From JAUZPB01 sp037140715 (GTDB taxonomy: Bacteria > Bacteroidota > Ignavibacteria > Ignavibacteriales > SURF-24): a DNA stretch of 9,078 nt. The notes below the pieces were generated by a model that saw only the letters and a list, made by a program, of their open reading frames with translations, had not been told where the DNA came from and searched no databases. The stretch spans positions 1-9,078 of the forward strand of contig JBAXDX010000103.1 in assembly GCA_037140715.1 (NCBI GenBank), in the 5' to 3' direction. Position numbers and translations under genes: made by a program. Below are positions 1 through 7,235 of this stretch, piece by piece (the stretch's first letter is position 1; the number at the start of each line of letters is the position of its first letter).

Positions 1-73
1 GGAAAGCGAAAAGGGAAAAGGAAGTACTTTTTATTTTACGATTCCGGCAGCGGGGCAGAGGTAAAGATAAAGA

Positions 74-122
74 TAAAGGCAAAGTAAAACACAATAGATT
101 CGGGTTTTTTTCTTTGCCTTTA
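74..122. repeat. Long-armed dyad in AT/purine-rich spacer
   Basis: The arms TAAAGGCAAAG (74-84) and CTTTGCCTTTA (112-122) are perfect 11-base inverted copies separated by 27 bases. One mismatch further out, the pairing can be extended to about 13 of 14. The left arm sits at the end of a short run of related units (GTAAAGATAAAGATAAAGGCAAAG region, 61-84), so part of the symmetry may reflect low-complexity sequence. The loop contains CGGG followed by seven T, but it is not a classical terminator because the T-run is inside the loop. Bases 1-216 hold no gene that I can recognise on either strand. Confidence 0.4.
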
Positions 123-216
123 CCTGTTCCTGTATCTACCGGCATATTTTTTTAACGCAATATATTTCTGATTCTGAACCGTTGAATTAAAGATTAAAAT
201 ATGAGATATTTGACTT

Positions 217-297
217 ATGAGAAAAACAGTAGCACATATAATCAGTATCCTGAGAGATAATTTAGTTTTTATTAAAGAGAAATATCATGTAGATTCA
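217..297 (+). pseudogene. N-terminal remnant of a probable MNT-type nucleotidyltransferase
   Basis: A reading frame starts with ATG at 217 and stays open to 423. Only its first ~27 residues (MRKTVAHIISILRDNL..., ending KEKYHVDS) look like protein from a known family. That pattern, a helix followed by F-[IL]-K-E-K-Y-x-V-x-S, is the usual lead-in to the GS-x-A-R-G-E nucleotidyl-transfer motif of MNT-domain proteins, which are the antitoxin half of HEPN-MNT pairs. Here the frame changes character exactly where the catalytic GS motif should begin: it reads SKGKKQPG and no catalytic residues follow. From 333 onward the frame runs antisense to nothing but overlaps the ATPase remnant in another frame, so the later residues are not meaningful. 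No strong ribosome binding site is visible. The family call is from remembered sequence pattern over a short stretch and is tentative. If right, this is a truncated, inactive fragment. Confidence 0.35.
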
Positions 298-332
298 AAG
301 GGAAAAAAGCAGCCTGGCATGTTACTAAATCA

Positions 333-971
333 TTGGCAGGCTGGGTGGTATATCATTTTCATGATACAAGTCAGACAGCTAAAGTTAAGCAAACTTCCGA
401 TATTGACGACAACAGATTATTAAGACCGGATGCTTCAAACCTTGCGGCTTTTCTCTATTTAATGCAGCATAATAATGAGAATTCCTTTAACCTGATAGAA
501 AGTACGATTAAAATCATTGCACCATTCTTTCGGGAATTTGATATTAAACCTCTGGAAAGAAATCCTTCCTTAATAAGATTTGAATGGAAACACGAAGGTT
601 CGGAACAATATTTTAACGCTAGTCATCTCTCGGATGGCACATTAAGAATGATATGCCTGATTACTTTTCTATTACAGCCGAATCCTCCGGAAACTATAAT
701 AATAGATGAGCCTGAATTAGGATTACATCCCGTGGCTATTTCTGTATTAGCCGGACTAATTAAGGTTGCATTGCAAAAATCACAGGTCATTTGTTCAACG
801 CAATCAGTAACTTTATTGAATCAGTTTATGCCAAACGATATTATTGTTGTTGAAAGAGTCGAAAACGAATCGATATTTACACGATTGGACAAATATAATC
901 TTGCAGACTGGATGAAAGATTATTCGTTAGGCGAAATATGGGAGAAAAATCTAATTGGTGGCAGACCGTAA
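333..971 (+). pseudogene. AAA_21 / SMC-like ATPase, C-terminal half only
   Basis: The 213-codon frame begins at a TTG that is only the first possible start. Homology-like sequence begins at once with G-W-V-V-Y-H-F-H-D-T-S, which in this family follows several hundred residues in. Visible motifs are the ABC-type signature L-S-D-G-T-L-R (about residues 99-105), Walker B with catalytic Glu T-I-I-I-D-E-P-E-L-G-L-H-P (121-133), and a switch segment C-S-T-Q-S (154-158). The tail ending E-K-N-L-I-G-G-R-P looks like a native C-terminus. The Walker A P-loop is absent from the frame and I found none upstream, so the product could not bind ATP normally. Full members of this family are OLD/RecF-like ATPases of about 350-400 residues, often paired with nuclease-like effectors. 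The stop abuts the start of the DUF4276 remnant with no gap, preserving an original two-gene operon. The half-gene is otherwise free of stops, which suggests fairly recent truncation. Confidence 0.85.
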
Positions 972-1155
972 ATGAAAAAAAATTTAGCGTTAGTTGAAGG
1001 TCAGACCGAAGAGCGTTTTGTAAAAGATTTTTTGTATAATGATAATTCCTAAAATAGCTGTTACAAAAAAAGTAACCGGGGGTCCCAATCATAAAGGGGG
1101 ATTGATGAAATTAGAAGCAAATGCCCTCATTTTAACGATTGGATTAGTAAATTAG
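972..1155 (+). pseudogene. DUF4276-family (TOPRIM-like) protein, frameshifted remnant
   Basis: ATG at 972 follows the ATPase stop directly. It opens 26 codons beginning M-K-K-N-L-A-L-V-E-G-Q-T-E-E-R-F-V, then a TAA at 1050. The V-E-G-x-T-E-x-x-F-V start is the hallmark of DUF4276 and of TOPRIM-like OLD-type nucleases, where the Glu is the metal-binding residue. A second family-like piece, I-I-P-K-I-A-V-T-K-K-V-T-G-G followed by P-N-H-K-G-G-L-M-K, continues in the +1 frame from about 1042 and ends at TAG 1153. The two pieces are too close for an intact protein, so there is a frameshift plus a probable small deletion. The rest of the ~200-residue family protein is missing before sdhC. The combination ATPase then VEGxTE protein parallels the AriA-AriB (PARIS) and OLD layouts. 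A defence role is an inference, and here the gene is dead. Confidence 0.7.
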
Positions 1156-1198
1156 AAAATTAGCCTCCTGATAATTCAGTCAAAGTTTTTTATTTTCT

Positions 1199-1227
1199 TT
1201 GTTATTATAAGAATTTAGCATTATTTT
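1199..1227 (+). promoter_or_regulatory. Candidate promoter of the sdhCAB operon
   Basis: TTGTTA (1199-1204) and TATTTT (1222-1227) are separated by 17 bases and lie about 80 bases upstream of the sdhC start in a very AT-rich spacer. This spacing suits a sigma-70-type promoter. Bacteroidota promoters instead favour a TAnnTTTG -7 element, which I do not see cleanly here. In sequence this AT-rich, other hexamer pairs are possible, so this is only the best candidate. Confidence 0.3.
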
Positions 1228-1228
1228 T

Positions 1229-1251
1229 ATCGATAAATTTTAATTATTGAT
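1229..1251. promoter_or_regulatory. Dyad (possible operator) just downstream of the candidate sdh -10
   Basis: ATCGATAA (1229-1236) and TTATTGAT (1244-1251) pair over 8 bases with one G.U, around a 7-base AT loop. The dyad would overlap the transcription start predicted from the -10 at 1222-1227. It could be a binding site for a dimeric regulator or a weak hairpin at the 5' end of the mRNA. No regulator is identified by sequence. Confidence 0.3.
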
Positions 1252-1308
1252 ATTCTTTTTCTAAAGGAGAAGGAATAGTGTGTTATTAAGTTATAATGGA
1301 GGAAGTTA

Positions 1309-1971
1309 ATGGGCTGGGTAACTCGTGCCGTCAGGTCATCTCTCGGGAAAAAGTATTTCATGGCACTTTCGGGGCTTTTTTTACTGTTTTATCTTGCGGT
1401 TCATTTGTTTGGCAATACATTTTTGTATGCAGGAAGGGATGTTTTTAATTTATATGTATCAACTTTGACGGAAACTTTAGAACCCGTGGTCAGGATTATC
1501 GAACTGGTTCTGCTTGCCGGTTTCTTAATTCATATTTATGACGGTGTTACGCTTACGATTCAGAACTGGAGATCGAGGCCGAACCGGTACGCGGTAAAGC
1601 CGGAAGATCCGCAGAGTACGCTGGCTTCAAGAAATATGTGGCTGACTGCCGCATTTGTCGGTTTTTTCCTTGTCGCGCATCTTAAGCAGTTCTGGTATGT
1701 TTATCACTACGGTCAAATGGAAGGCACAACTATGTACGATATTGTTGTTACGACTTTCCAGGACCCGGTCTATTCAGGTTTATATACAGCGTCGGCGCTT
1801 TTCCTTGGATTTCATTTATATCACGGCTTCCAGAGTGCTTTTCAGAGCCTTGGATTTAATCATGAAAAATACACTCCTTTTATTGTTATACTGGGCAGGA
1901 TTTACGCGATTATAATTGCCGTTGGATTCGCATCGTTTCCTATCTATTTCTATTTAATGGGAGGTAAGTAA
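1309..1971 (+). CDS. sdhC: Succinate dehydrogenase/fumarate reductase cytochrome b558 subunit
   Basis: This is the membrane anchor of complex II (type B). It carries two b haems and exchanges electrons between the SdhB clusters and the quinone pool, probably menaquinone. The 220-residue protein shows five hydrophobic segments (roughly residues 17-40, 60-84, 110-131, 154-175 and 190-216), as expected for the b558 family of Bacillus, Wolinella and Bacteroidota. Histidines at 32 (L-A-V-H-L-F-G-N), 75 (L-I-H-I-Y-D-G), 124 (A-H-L-K-Q-F-W) and 169 (F-H-L-Y-H-G) sit one per helix and are the likely axial ligands of the two haems. H172 is an alternative near the last. The ATG start is set by GGAGGA at 1298-1303, five bases upstream. 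The stop overlaps the sdhA start by one base (TAATG), implying translational coupling. The family assignment is secure; the direction of catalysis in vivo cannot be read from sequence. Confidence 0.95.
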   Translation: MGWVTRAVRSSLGKKYFMALSGLFLLFYLAVHLFGNTFLYAGRDVFNLYVSTLTETLEPVVRIIELVLLAGFLIHIYDGVTLTIQNWRSRPNRYAVKPEDPQSTLASRNMWLTAAFVGFFLVAHLKQFWYVYHYGQMEGTTMYDIVVTTFQDPVYSGLYTASALFLGFHLYHGFQSAFQSLGFNHEKYTPFIVILGRIYAIIIAVGFASFPIYFYLMGGK

Positions 1972-3884
1972 TGGCTAAATTAGATTCAAAAGTTCCGGAT
2001 GGAAATCTTCAGGACAAATGGACAAAACATAAGTTCAATATGAAGCTTGTCAATCCGGCAAATAAAAGGAAATATGAAATAATAGTAGTCGGAACAGGGC
2101 TTGCAGGAGCTTCAGCCGCGGCAACGCTTGCAGAACTTGGTTATCAGGTAAAGGCTTTCTGTTATCAGGACAGTCCCCGCAGGGCGCATTCAATCGCCGC
2201 GCAGGGTGGCATTAACGCCGCGAAGAACTATCAAAACGATGGTGACAGTGTTTATCGTTTATTCTATGATACGATAAAAGGAGGCGACTACCGCGCCCGC
2301 GAAGCGAATGTGCACAGGCTCGCGGAAGTAAGTAATAATATTATTGACCAGTGTGTGGCGCAGGGTGTTCCGTTTGCAAGGGAATACGGCGGATTATTGG
2401 ATAATCGCTCCTTCGGCGGTGCTCAGGTTTCAAGAACTTTTTATGCCCGCGGACAAACAGGTCAGCAGTTATTGCTTGGAGCTTACAGCGCTCTTAACCG
2501 GCAGATTAGTCTTGGCAATGTTAAAATGTTTTCCCGCAGAGAAATGCTTGACTTGGTTGTAGTTGACGGGCAGGCGCGCGGTATTGTAGTTCGTAATCTG
2601 ATTACGGGCGAAATAGAAAGATATTCTGCTCACGCTGTAATATTAGCCACGGGCGGTTATTCGAATGTTTATTTCCTTTCCACCAATGCCATGAATTCAA
2701 ATGCTACGGCAATTTGGAGAGTGCATAAGAAAGGAGCACTGTTTGGTAATCCATGCTTTACGCAGATTCACCCGACATGTATTCCGGTGCATGGCGAATA
2801 CCAGTCAAAGCTGACTTTAATGAGCGAAAGTTTAAGAAATGACGGGCGTGTATGGGTGCCGAAGAAAGCCGGAGACAATCGTAAGGCATATCAGATTCCC
2901 GAAGATGAAAGGGATTACTTCCTTGAAAGAAAATATCCGTCGTTTGGCAACCTTGTGCCGAGAGATGTGGCTTCGCGTAATGCAAAAGAACAGTGCGATG
3001 CGGGCAGGGGAGTCGGAGAAACCGGGCTGGCTGTATATCTTGATTTTGCAGATGCTATAAAGAGGCTTGGCAGGAAGGCGATAGAGGAGCGTTATGGCAA
3101 TCTCTTCCAAATGTATGAAATGATTACAAATGAAAATCCGTATGAAGTACCGATGAGGATTTATCCCGCTGTTCATTATACAATGGGCGGACTCTGGGTA
3201 GATTATAATTTAATGAGTACAATACCGGGGCTGTTTGTTTTAGGCGAAGCCAACTTCTCAGACCATGGTGCGAACCGCCTTGGCGCCAGCGCGCTTATGC
3301 AGGGTCTGGCTGATGGTTACTTTGTTATTCCTTATACTATTGGCGATTATCTGGCTTCAAATAAATTTACTGCTGTTAGTACTGAGCATGTTGCTTTTGC
3401 CGGGGTTGAAAAGACGGTTAAAGCACTTGTCGAAAAGCTTCTTTCAGTTAAAGGAAAGAAAACCGTGGATGAGATTCACAGAGAGCTTGGTAAAATCATG
3501 TGGGATTATGTCGGCATGGCAAGAAATTCTGACGGACTTAAAAAAGCAATTGAAGAAATCCGCAAACTGCGCAATGAATTCTGGAAGAATATTAACGTTA
3601 CAGGTTCAGCCGGTGATCTGAATCAGGCTTTAGAGCGTGCGGGACGTGTTGCCGATTATCTTGAGCTTGGCGAACTTATGGCAACGGACGCTTTGCAGCG
3701 TAATGAATCATGCGGCGGCCACTTCAGGGAAGAATATCAGACAGATGAAAACGAGGCAAGGCGCGATGATGAAAACTTTACCTTCGTTGCCACCTGGGAA
3801 TATAATGAAGCCGGACAATGGACTTTGCATAAAGAGGAGATTGTCTTTGAGAACGTGAAACCAACGCAAAGGAGTTACAAATAA
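1971..3884 (+). CDS. sdhA: Succinate dehydrogenase/fumarate reductase flavoprotein subunit
   Basis: This is the catalytic subunit of complex II. It oxidises succinate to fumarate (or the reverse) on covalently bound FAD at the membrane's cytoplasmic face. The 637-residue length matches type-B SdhA. Visible features are the dinucleotide fold G-T-G-L-A-G-A-S (41-48) and the flavinylation site R-R-A-H-S-I-A-A-Q-G-G with H73 as the likely FAD attachment residue. The substrate site shows H-P-T (267-269), S-E-S-L-R-N-D-G (285-292), the catalytic-arginine segment V-P-R-D-V-A-S-R (329-336), H402 in V-H-Y-T-M-G-G, and R436 in G-A-N-R-L-G-A-S. The C-terminal helical domain, with R-N-E-S-C-G-G-H-F-R-E-E, is also intact. 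The start ATG overlaps the sdhC stop. The 30-odd residues before the FAD fold are longer than in E. coli SdhA but usual for this branch. No defects are seen. Confidence 0.97.
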   Translation: MAKLDSKVPDGNLQDKWTKHKFNMKLVNPANKRKYEIIVVGTGLAGASAAATLAELGYQVKAFCYQDSPRRAHSIAAQGGINAAKNYQNDGDSVYRLFYDTIKGGDYRAREANVHRLAEVSNNIIDQCVAQGVPFAREYGGLLDNRSFGGAQVSRTFYARGQTGQQLLLGAYSALNRQISLGNVKMFSRREMLDLVVVDGQARGIVVRNLITGEIERYSAHAVILATGGYSNVYFLSTNAMNSNATAIWRVHKKGALFGNPCFTQIHPTCIPVHGEYQSKLTLMSESLRNDGRVWVPKKAGDNRKAYQIPEDERDYFLERKYPSFGNLVPRDVASRNAKEQCDAGRGVGETGLAVYLDFADAIKRLGRKAIEERYGNLFQMYEMITNENPYEVPMRIYPAVHYTMGGLWVDYNLMSTIPGLFVLGEANFSDHGANRLGASALMQGLADGYFVIPYTIGDYLASNKFTAVSTEHVAFAGVEKTVKALVEKLLSVKGKKTVDEIHRELGKIMWDYVGMARNSDGLKKAIEEIRKLRNEFWKNINVTGSAGDLNQALERAGRVADYLELGELMATDALQRNESCGGHFREEYQTDENEARRDDENFTFVATWEYNEAGQWTLHKEEIVFENVKPTQRSYK

Positions 3885-4648
3885 TGAGTGGAAATCTGAA
3901 TTTAACTTTGAAAATATGGCGGCAGGCAAATAAAAATAAAATTGGACATTTTGAAGTTTATAAAGTATCGAATATATCAACGGACGCCTCATTCCTTGAA
4001 ATGCTTGATATATTAAATGAGGAACTGCAGCATAAAAATGAGGAGCCTGTCGCTTTTGATCACGACTGCCGCGAAGGGATATGCGGTTCGTGCGGACTTG
4101 TAATTAACGGACGCGCTCACGGACCGGTAAAGGGAACCACTACCTGCCAGCTCCACATGAGGAATTTTAAGGATGGCGATACTATTGTAATTGAACCCTG
4201 GAGAGCAAAAGCATTTCCGGTGATAAAAGACCTTATAGTTGACCGCTCGGCTTTTGAGAAGATACAGCAGGCGGGAGGATTTGTTTCTATTAATACCGGC
4301 GGAGTGCCTGATGCCAATGCTATTGCAATTTCAAAAGAGATTTCCAATATTGCAATGGATGCAGCTGCATGTATCGGTTGCGGTGCATGTGTAGCGGCAT
4401 GTAAGAATGCCTCTGCAATGCTTTTTGTTTCGGCCAAGGTTTCTCATCTTTCGTATCTGCCGCAGGGTCAGGTTGAAAGATATGACAGAGTAGAATCAAT
4501 GGTAAAGGTTATGGATGAAATGGGATTCGGCAGTTGTACGAATACTTATGCCTGCGAAGCTGAATGTCCAAAAGAAATCTCAGTTAAGCATATCGCAAAG
4601 ATGAACCGCGATTTCTTTGCGGCGAAATTAAAATCAAAAAAAATATAA
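3884..4648 (+). CDS. sdhB: Succinate dehydrogenase/fumarate reductase iron-sulfur subunit
   Basis: This subunit passes electrons between the SdhA flavin and the SdhC haems through three clusters. The N-terminal ferredoxin domain of the 254-residue protein has C62, C67, C70 (D-C-R-E-G-I-C-G-S-C) and C88 for [2Fe-2S]. The C-terminal domain has C-I-G-C-G-A-C (163, 166, 169) with C228 (E-C-P-K) as probable [4Fe-4S] ligands, and C173, C218 and C224 as probable [3Fe-4S] ligands. All ten expected cysteines, and an eleventh in the fitting pattern, are present. AAAGGAG at 3868-3874 precedes the ATG, which overlaps the sdhA stop in TAATG. No rho-independent terminator follows: only a weak CCGT/ACGG dyad lies before the next gene, so read-through downstream is likely. 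Confidence 0.96.
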   Translation: MSGNLNLTLKIWRQANKNKIGHFEVYKVSNISTDASFLEMLDILNEELQHKNEEPVAFDHDCREGICGSCGLVINGRAHGPVKGTTTCQLHMRNFKDGDTIVIEPWRAKAFPVIKDLIVDRSAFEKIQQAGGFVSINTGGVPDANAIAISKEISNIAMDAAACIGCGACVAACKNASAMLFVSAKVSHLSYLPQGQVERYDRVESMVKVMDEMGFGSCTNTYACEAECPKEISVKHIAKMNRDFFAAKLKSKKI

Positions 4649-4704
4649 TTTACCGGTCCGTGCGAATTACGGCGGATTAACAAATTGAGCAGGGTGCATT
4701 CTTT

Positions 4705-6237
4705 ATGTTTGAAAAAGAAATCAGGTTTATTTACGATATCAGCTTAAATCATATTAAGCAGCTTGGGTCATATTTTACATTTGATGAACTGGTAACATCG
4801 TACCTTCATCCGGCGATTATTAAGTATATCTCGGCTGAGATAGACTATCTTATTTATGAGGACAGGCAGAAGCTCCTGGCTAACTCAAACTTTAATTATT
4901 CCGGCGAAGAGATAAACAGGCTGTTTGAATCAATCGCGAGCGAGATAAAACACACAAAGAAGTTTTCGTTTGACTATATCAGTAACCTTACGCTTCATGC
5001 TATTTCTTTTACGATTAATTATATAGCTCAGCCTGACTGGGCGCTTCTCAAGCTTTTATTTGCAAAGGAAGAGGTTCTCAGAACCTCGGAAGTAGTCCAG
5101 GTGCTCGAATATCTTTATTATTATGATTATCTGAAGGATATCATAACCGGATATCTTGCAAGGAAGAATTCTTTCCCGGTGAGGAAAAGCGATTTTGAAG
5201 TTATACTTGAAAAAATTGATCGGGAAATTTATTTGTCGCCATCCGAGAGTATCATTAATAATGTTTTAAGCACAATGGGTGAGTTTACAAATATCGGCGG
5301 AGTAAATAAGGGAAAAATACCTTTTCTGATGTTTGAACTATTTATCAGGGAAAAAAAGCTTGATGAATATTTTGAAAAGCTCAATACGGCATTGGGCGGA
5401 GAGGTAAAGTCAGTATATCTTATCTCAGACCTTAAGAAGATTATATATTCTCCTGTTGTAGTAAAAAAGGAAAGCCCTGTTGTCAGGGATTTGCAACAGG
5501 AAGATACAGTTAAAAAAGATGAGCCTCTTAAAGACGAAGTTAACAGTATCGAGGCGGATATCATTCCTGTAATTGCCGAAGGGACATCTGTTGTTTCTGA
5601 TATTATGCAAAACAGGGACGAAATTACTTCCGGCAGTATCGAAGAAATTCCCCCTGTTCTTTTAGATATTTCCATAATTGCTATGGCAAATGAATCAAGT
5701 GAAGAAATTGAGAATGAAACAACTACAGAAGACAGTCCTGGCTTTATTCTTTCCGGTAGTGAGTTAATTGAAAAGCAGGATCAGCCTGAGCAGCAGTCAG
5801 TCAATATTTCAACTGACATAGCTGAGGCAGTCATTCCAGAAGAAAATGCCGGAGCGGATGTAACAGTTATCAAAGGAAATGCTGAAGTTCAGCCATTAGT
5901 AGCAGTTGATGAGCAGTCTGTTCAGGAGAATTTAACAGCACCGGTTTATTTTAACAAAGAAGATGAAAAGCCGGACGGTGGCATGAAAAAGAGGCCGAAA
6001 AGAAAAGAAATAACAAATTTTTTTTCGAACAGGGAAAGGAACAGGATTGTTAAGAATATATTTAATAACAGCGGTGAAGTTTTTATAAGTACATTTGCAG
6101 ATATTTCCGAGAGTGAGGATCTTGCGGCTGCAAGAAAAATTGTGTATTCACTTTTTGTTGAAAATGATATTGACCCGACTTCCAAAGAAGCCAGGGTAAT
6201 TCAGAAAATTATTACAAAATATTTTAACCAGGCTTAA
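4705..6237 (+). CDS. Unrecognised 510-residue protein with acidic linker
   Basis: I do not recognise this family. Three parts can be seen. Residues 1-250 are rich in aromatic and hydrophobic residues with alternating charge and look like a compact, mainly helical domain. There is no signal peptide or clear membrane span, so a cytoplasmic location is likely. Residues 251-425 are a low-complexity linker rich in Glu, Asp, Ser and Val with almost no aromatics, probably disordered. A basic patch K-K-R-P-K-R-K (428-434) then leads to a small helical C-terminal domain (about 438-510) ending S-K-E-A-R-V-I-Q-K-I-I-T-K-Y-F. The layout (folded domain, acidic tether, basic patch, small helical domain) would suit an adaptor that binds another protein or nucleic acid; this is inference. 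The start is ATG with AGGG at 4691-4694. It sits 56 bases after sdhB and 5 bases before obg, so it is probably co-transcribed with obg. Confidence 0.85.
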   Translation: MFEKEIRFIYDISLNHIKQLGSYFTFDELVTSYLHPAIIKYISAEIDYLIYEDRQKLLANSNFNYSGEEINRLFESIASEIKHTKKFSFDYISNLTLHAISFTINYIAQPDWALLKLLFAKEEVLRTSEVVQVLEYLYYYDYLKDIITGYLARKNSFPVRKSDFEVILEKIDREIYLSPSESIINNVLSTMGEFTNIGGVNKGKIPFLMFELFIREKKLDEYFEKLNTALGGEVKSVYLISDLKKIIYSPVVVKKESPVVRDLQQEDTVKKDEPLKDEVNSIEADIIPVIAEGTSVVSDIMQNRDEITSGSIEEIPPVLLDISIIAMANESSEEIENETTTEDSPGFILSGSELIEKQDQPEQQSVNISTDIAEAVIPEENAGADVTVIKGNAEVQPLVAVDEQSVQENLTAPVYFNKEDEKPDGGMKKRPKRKEITNFFSNRERNRIVKNIFNNSGEVFISTFADISESEDLAAARKIVYSLFVENDIDPTSKEARVIQKIITKYFNQA

Positions 6238-6242
6238 TACAA

Positions 6243-7235
6243 ATGTTTATTGATTATGCGGAAATAGAGATAGCTGCCGGTCATGGCGGAGCCGGGGCAG
6301 TTGCTTTCAGGAGAGAAAAGTATGTTCCCAAGGGCGGTCCTGCGGGTGGCAACGGTGGTAAAGGAGGCGATGTGGTACTTGAAGCTCACCATAATCTGCA
6401 AACGCTTCTTGATTTCAGATATAAAAAAAAATATCTGGCTGAAAATGGCGATAAAGGCGGTAATTCGCTTAAGGATGGCAAAGACGGTGAGGATGTATTG
6501 ATTAAAGTCCCGGTGGGGACTATTGTTAAAGATGTTGAAACTGAAAAAATAATTATTGACCTTGATAGCGATGGTAAAAGATTTGTGATTGCGCGTGGTG
6601 GTATTGGTGGCAGGGGAAATAGTAACTTTGCTACTCCTACCCAGCAGACTCCGCGCTATGCGGAACCAGGCCGGCCGGGTGAGCAGAGGAATGTAATCCT
6701 TGAGCTAAAGCTTATTGCTGATGTTGGTCTTGTAGGTTTCCCGAATGCGGGCAAATCAACTCTTATTTCTGTAATTTCAGCTGCCAGACCGAAGATTGCA
6801 GATTATCCGTTCACCACGCTTGAGCCTAATCTTGGTATTGTGCGCTATAAAAATTATCAGAGTTTTGTAGTTGCGGATATTCCCGGCATCATTGAAGGAG
6901 CACATACCGGCAAGGGGCTTGGACTTCAGTTTCTCCGCCATATTGAACGCACAAGAATATTACTATTTCTTATAGATGTCAGTTCAGAAGATTATCAGAA
7001 AGATTATAAAACTCTTGTAAATGAACTTGAAAGCTACAGTCCTGAGCTGATGAATAAAAAAAGAATTGTGGCATTTTCAAAGGCGGATCTTCTCGATGAA
7101 AAGGCTCTTAAAAAGATCAGAAAAATTAAGCTTAGAAAATATGACAGTCCGTTATTTGTCTTTTCATCTGCTTCAAAGGAAGGGCTTGAAGAGTTGATAG
7201 ATTATCTCTGGATTCAGATGCGCGAAGAAAGTTGA
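6243..7235 (+). CDS. obg: Obg-family GTPase (ribosome-associated)
   Basis: Obg/ObgE/CgtA is an essential GTPase that acts in large ribosomal subunit assembly and the stringent response. Residues 1-159 form the glycine-rich Obg fold (G-H-G-G-A-G-A-V, G-G-P-A-G-G-N-G-G-K-G-G-D, G-G-I-G-G-R-G-N-S-N-F). The G domain follows: G1 G-F-P-N-A-G-K-S-T (165-173), G2 D-Y-P-F-T-T-L (187-193), G3 D-I-P-G (212-215), G4 S-K-A-D (279-282) and G5 S-S-A (308-310). G4 has Ser where most GTPases have Asn (NKxD). As I recall, this substitution is common in Bacteroidota Obg, so it is probably a lineage trait. The 330-residue length means there is no C-terminal OCT domain. The start is ATG at 6243, five bases after the previous stop, with a weak AGG upstream. 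Its own stop overlaps the start of the permease gene. Confidence 0.96.
   Translation: MFIDYAEIEIAAGHGGAGAVAFRREKYVPKGGPAGGNGGKGGDVVLEAHHNLQTLLDFRYKKKYLAENGDKGGNSLKDGKDGEDVLIKVPVGTIVKDVETEKIIIDLDSDGKRFVIARGGIGGRGNSNFATPTQQTPRYAEPGRPGEQRNVILELKLIADVGLVGFPNAGKSTLISVISAARPKIADYPFTTLEPNLGIVRYKNYQSFVVADIPGIIEGAHTGKGLGLQFLRHIERTRILLFLIDVSSEDYQKDYKTLVNELESYSPELMNKKRIVAFSKADLLDEKALKKIRKIKLRKYDSPLFVFSSASKEGLEELIDYLWIQMREES

Noticed and set aside
877..1092. Reverse-strand frame across the end of the ATPase remnant
   Set aside because: The + strand carries clear ATPase and DUF4276 family sequence here, and the reverse product has no recognisable motif or ribosome site.
1263..1289. AAAGGAGAAGG followed by a three-codon GTG frame before sdhC, as a leader peptide
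   Set aside because: Three codons with no attenuator-like structure; more likely simple purine-rich leader sequence.
2758..3176. Overlapping reverse- and forward-strand frames inside sdhA
   Set aside because: They are shadows of the intact sdhA frame, with no ribosome sites and no family features.
4649..4704. CCGT/ACGG dyad after sdhB as a terminator
   Set aside because: The stem is only four pairs and no T-run follows.
5229..5675. 148-codon reverse-strand frame inside the 510-residue gene
   Set aside because: It is Ser/Leu/Ile-rich low-complexity sequence complementary to the acidic linker; the + frame is longer, has a start context and fits the operon.
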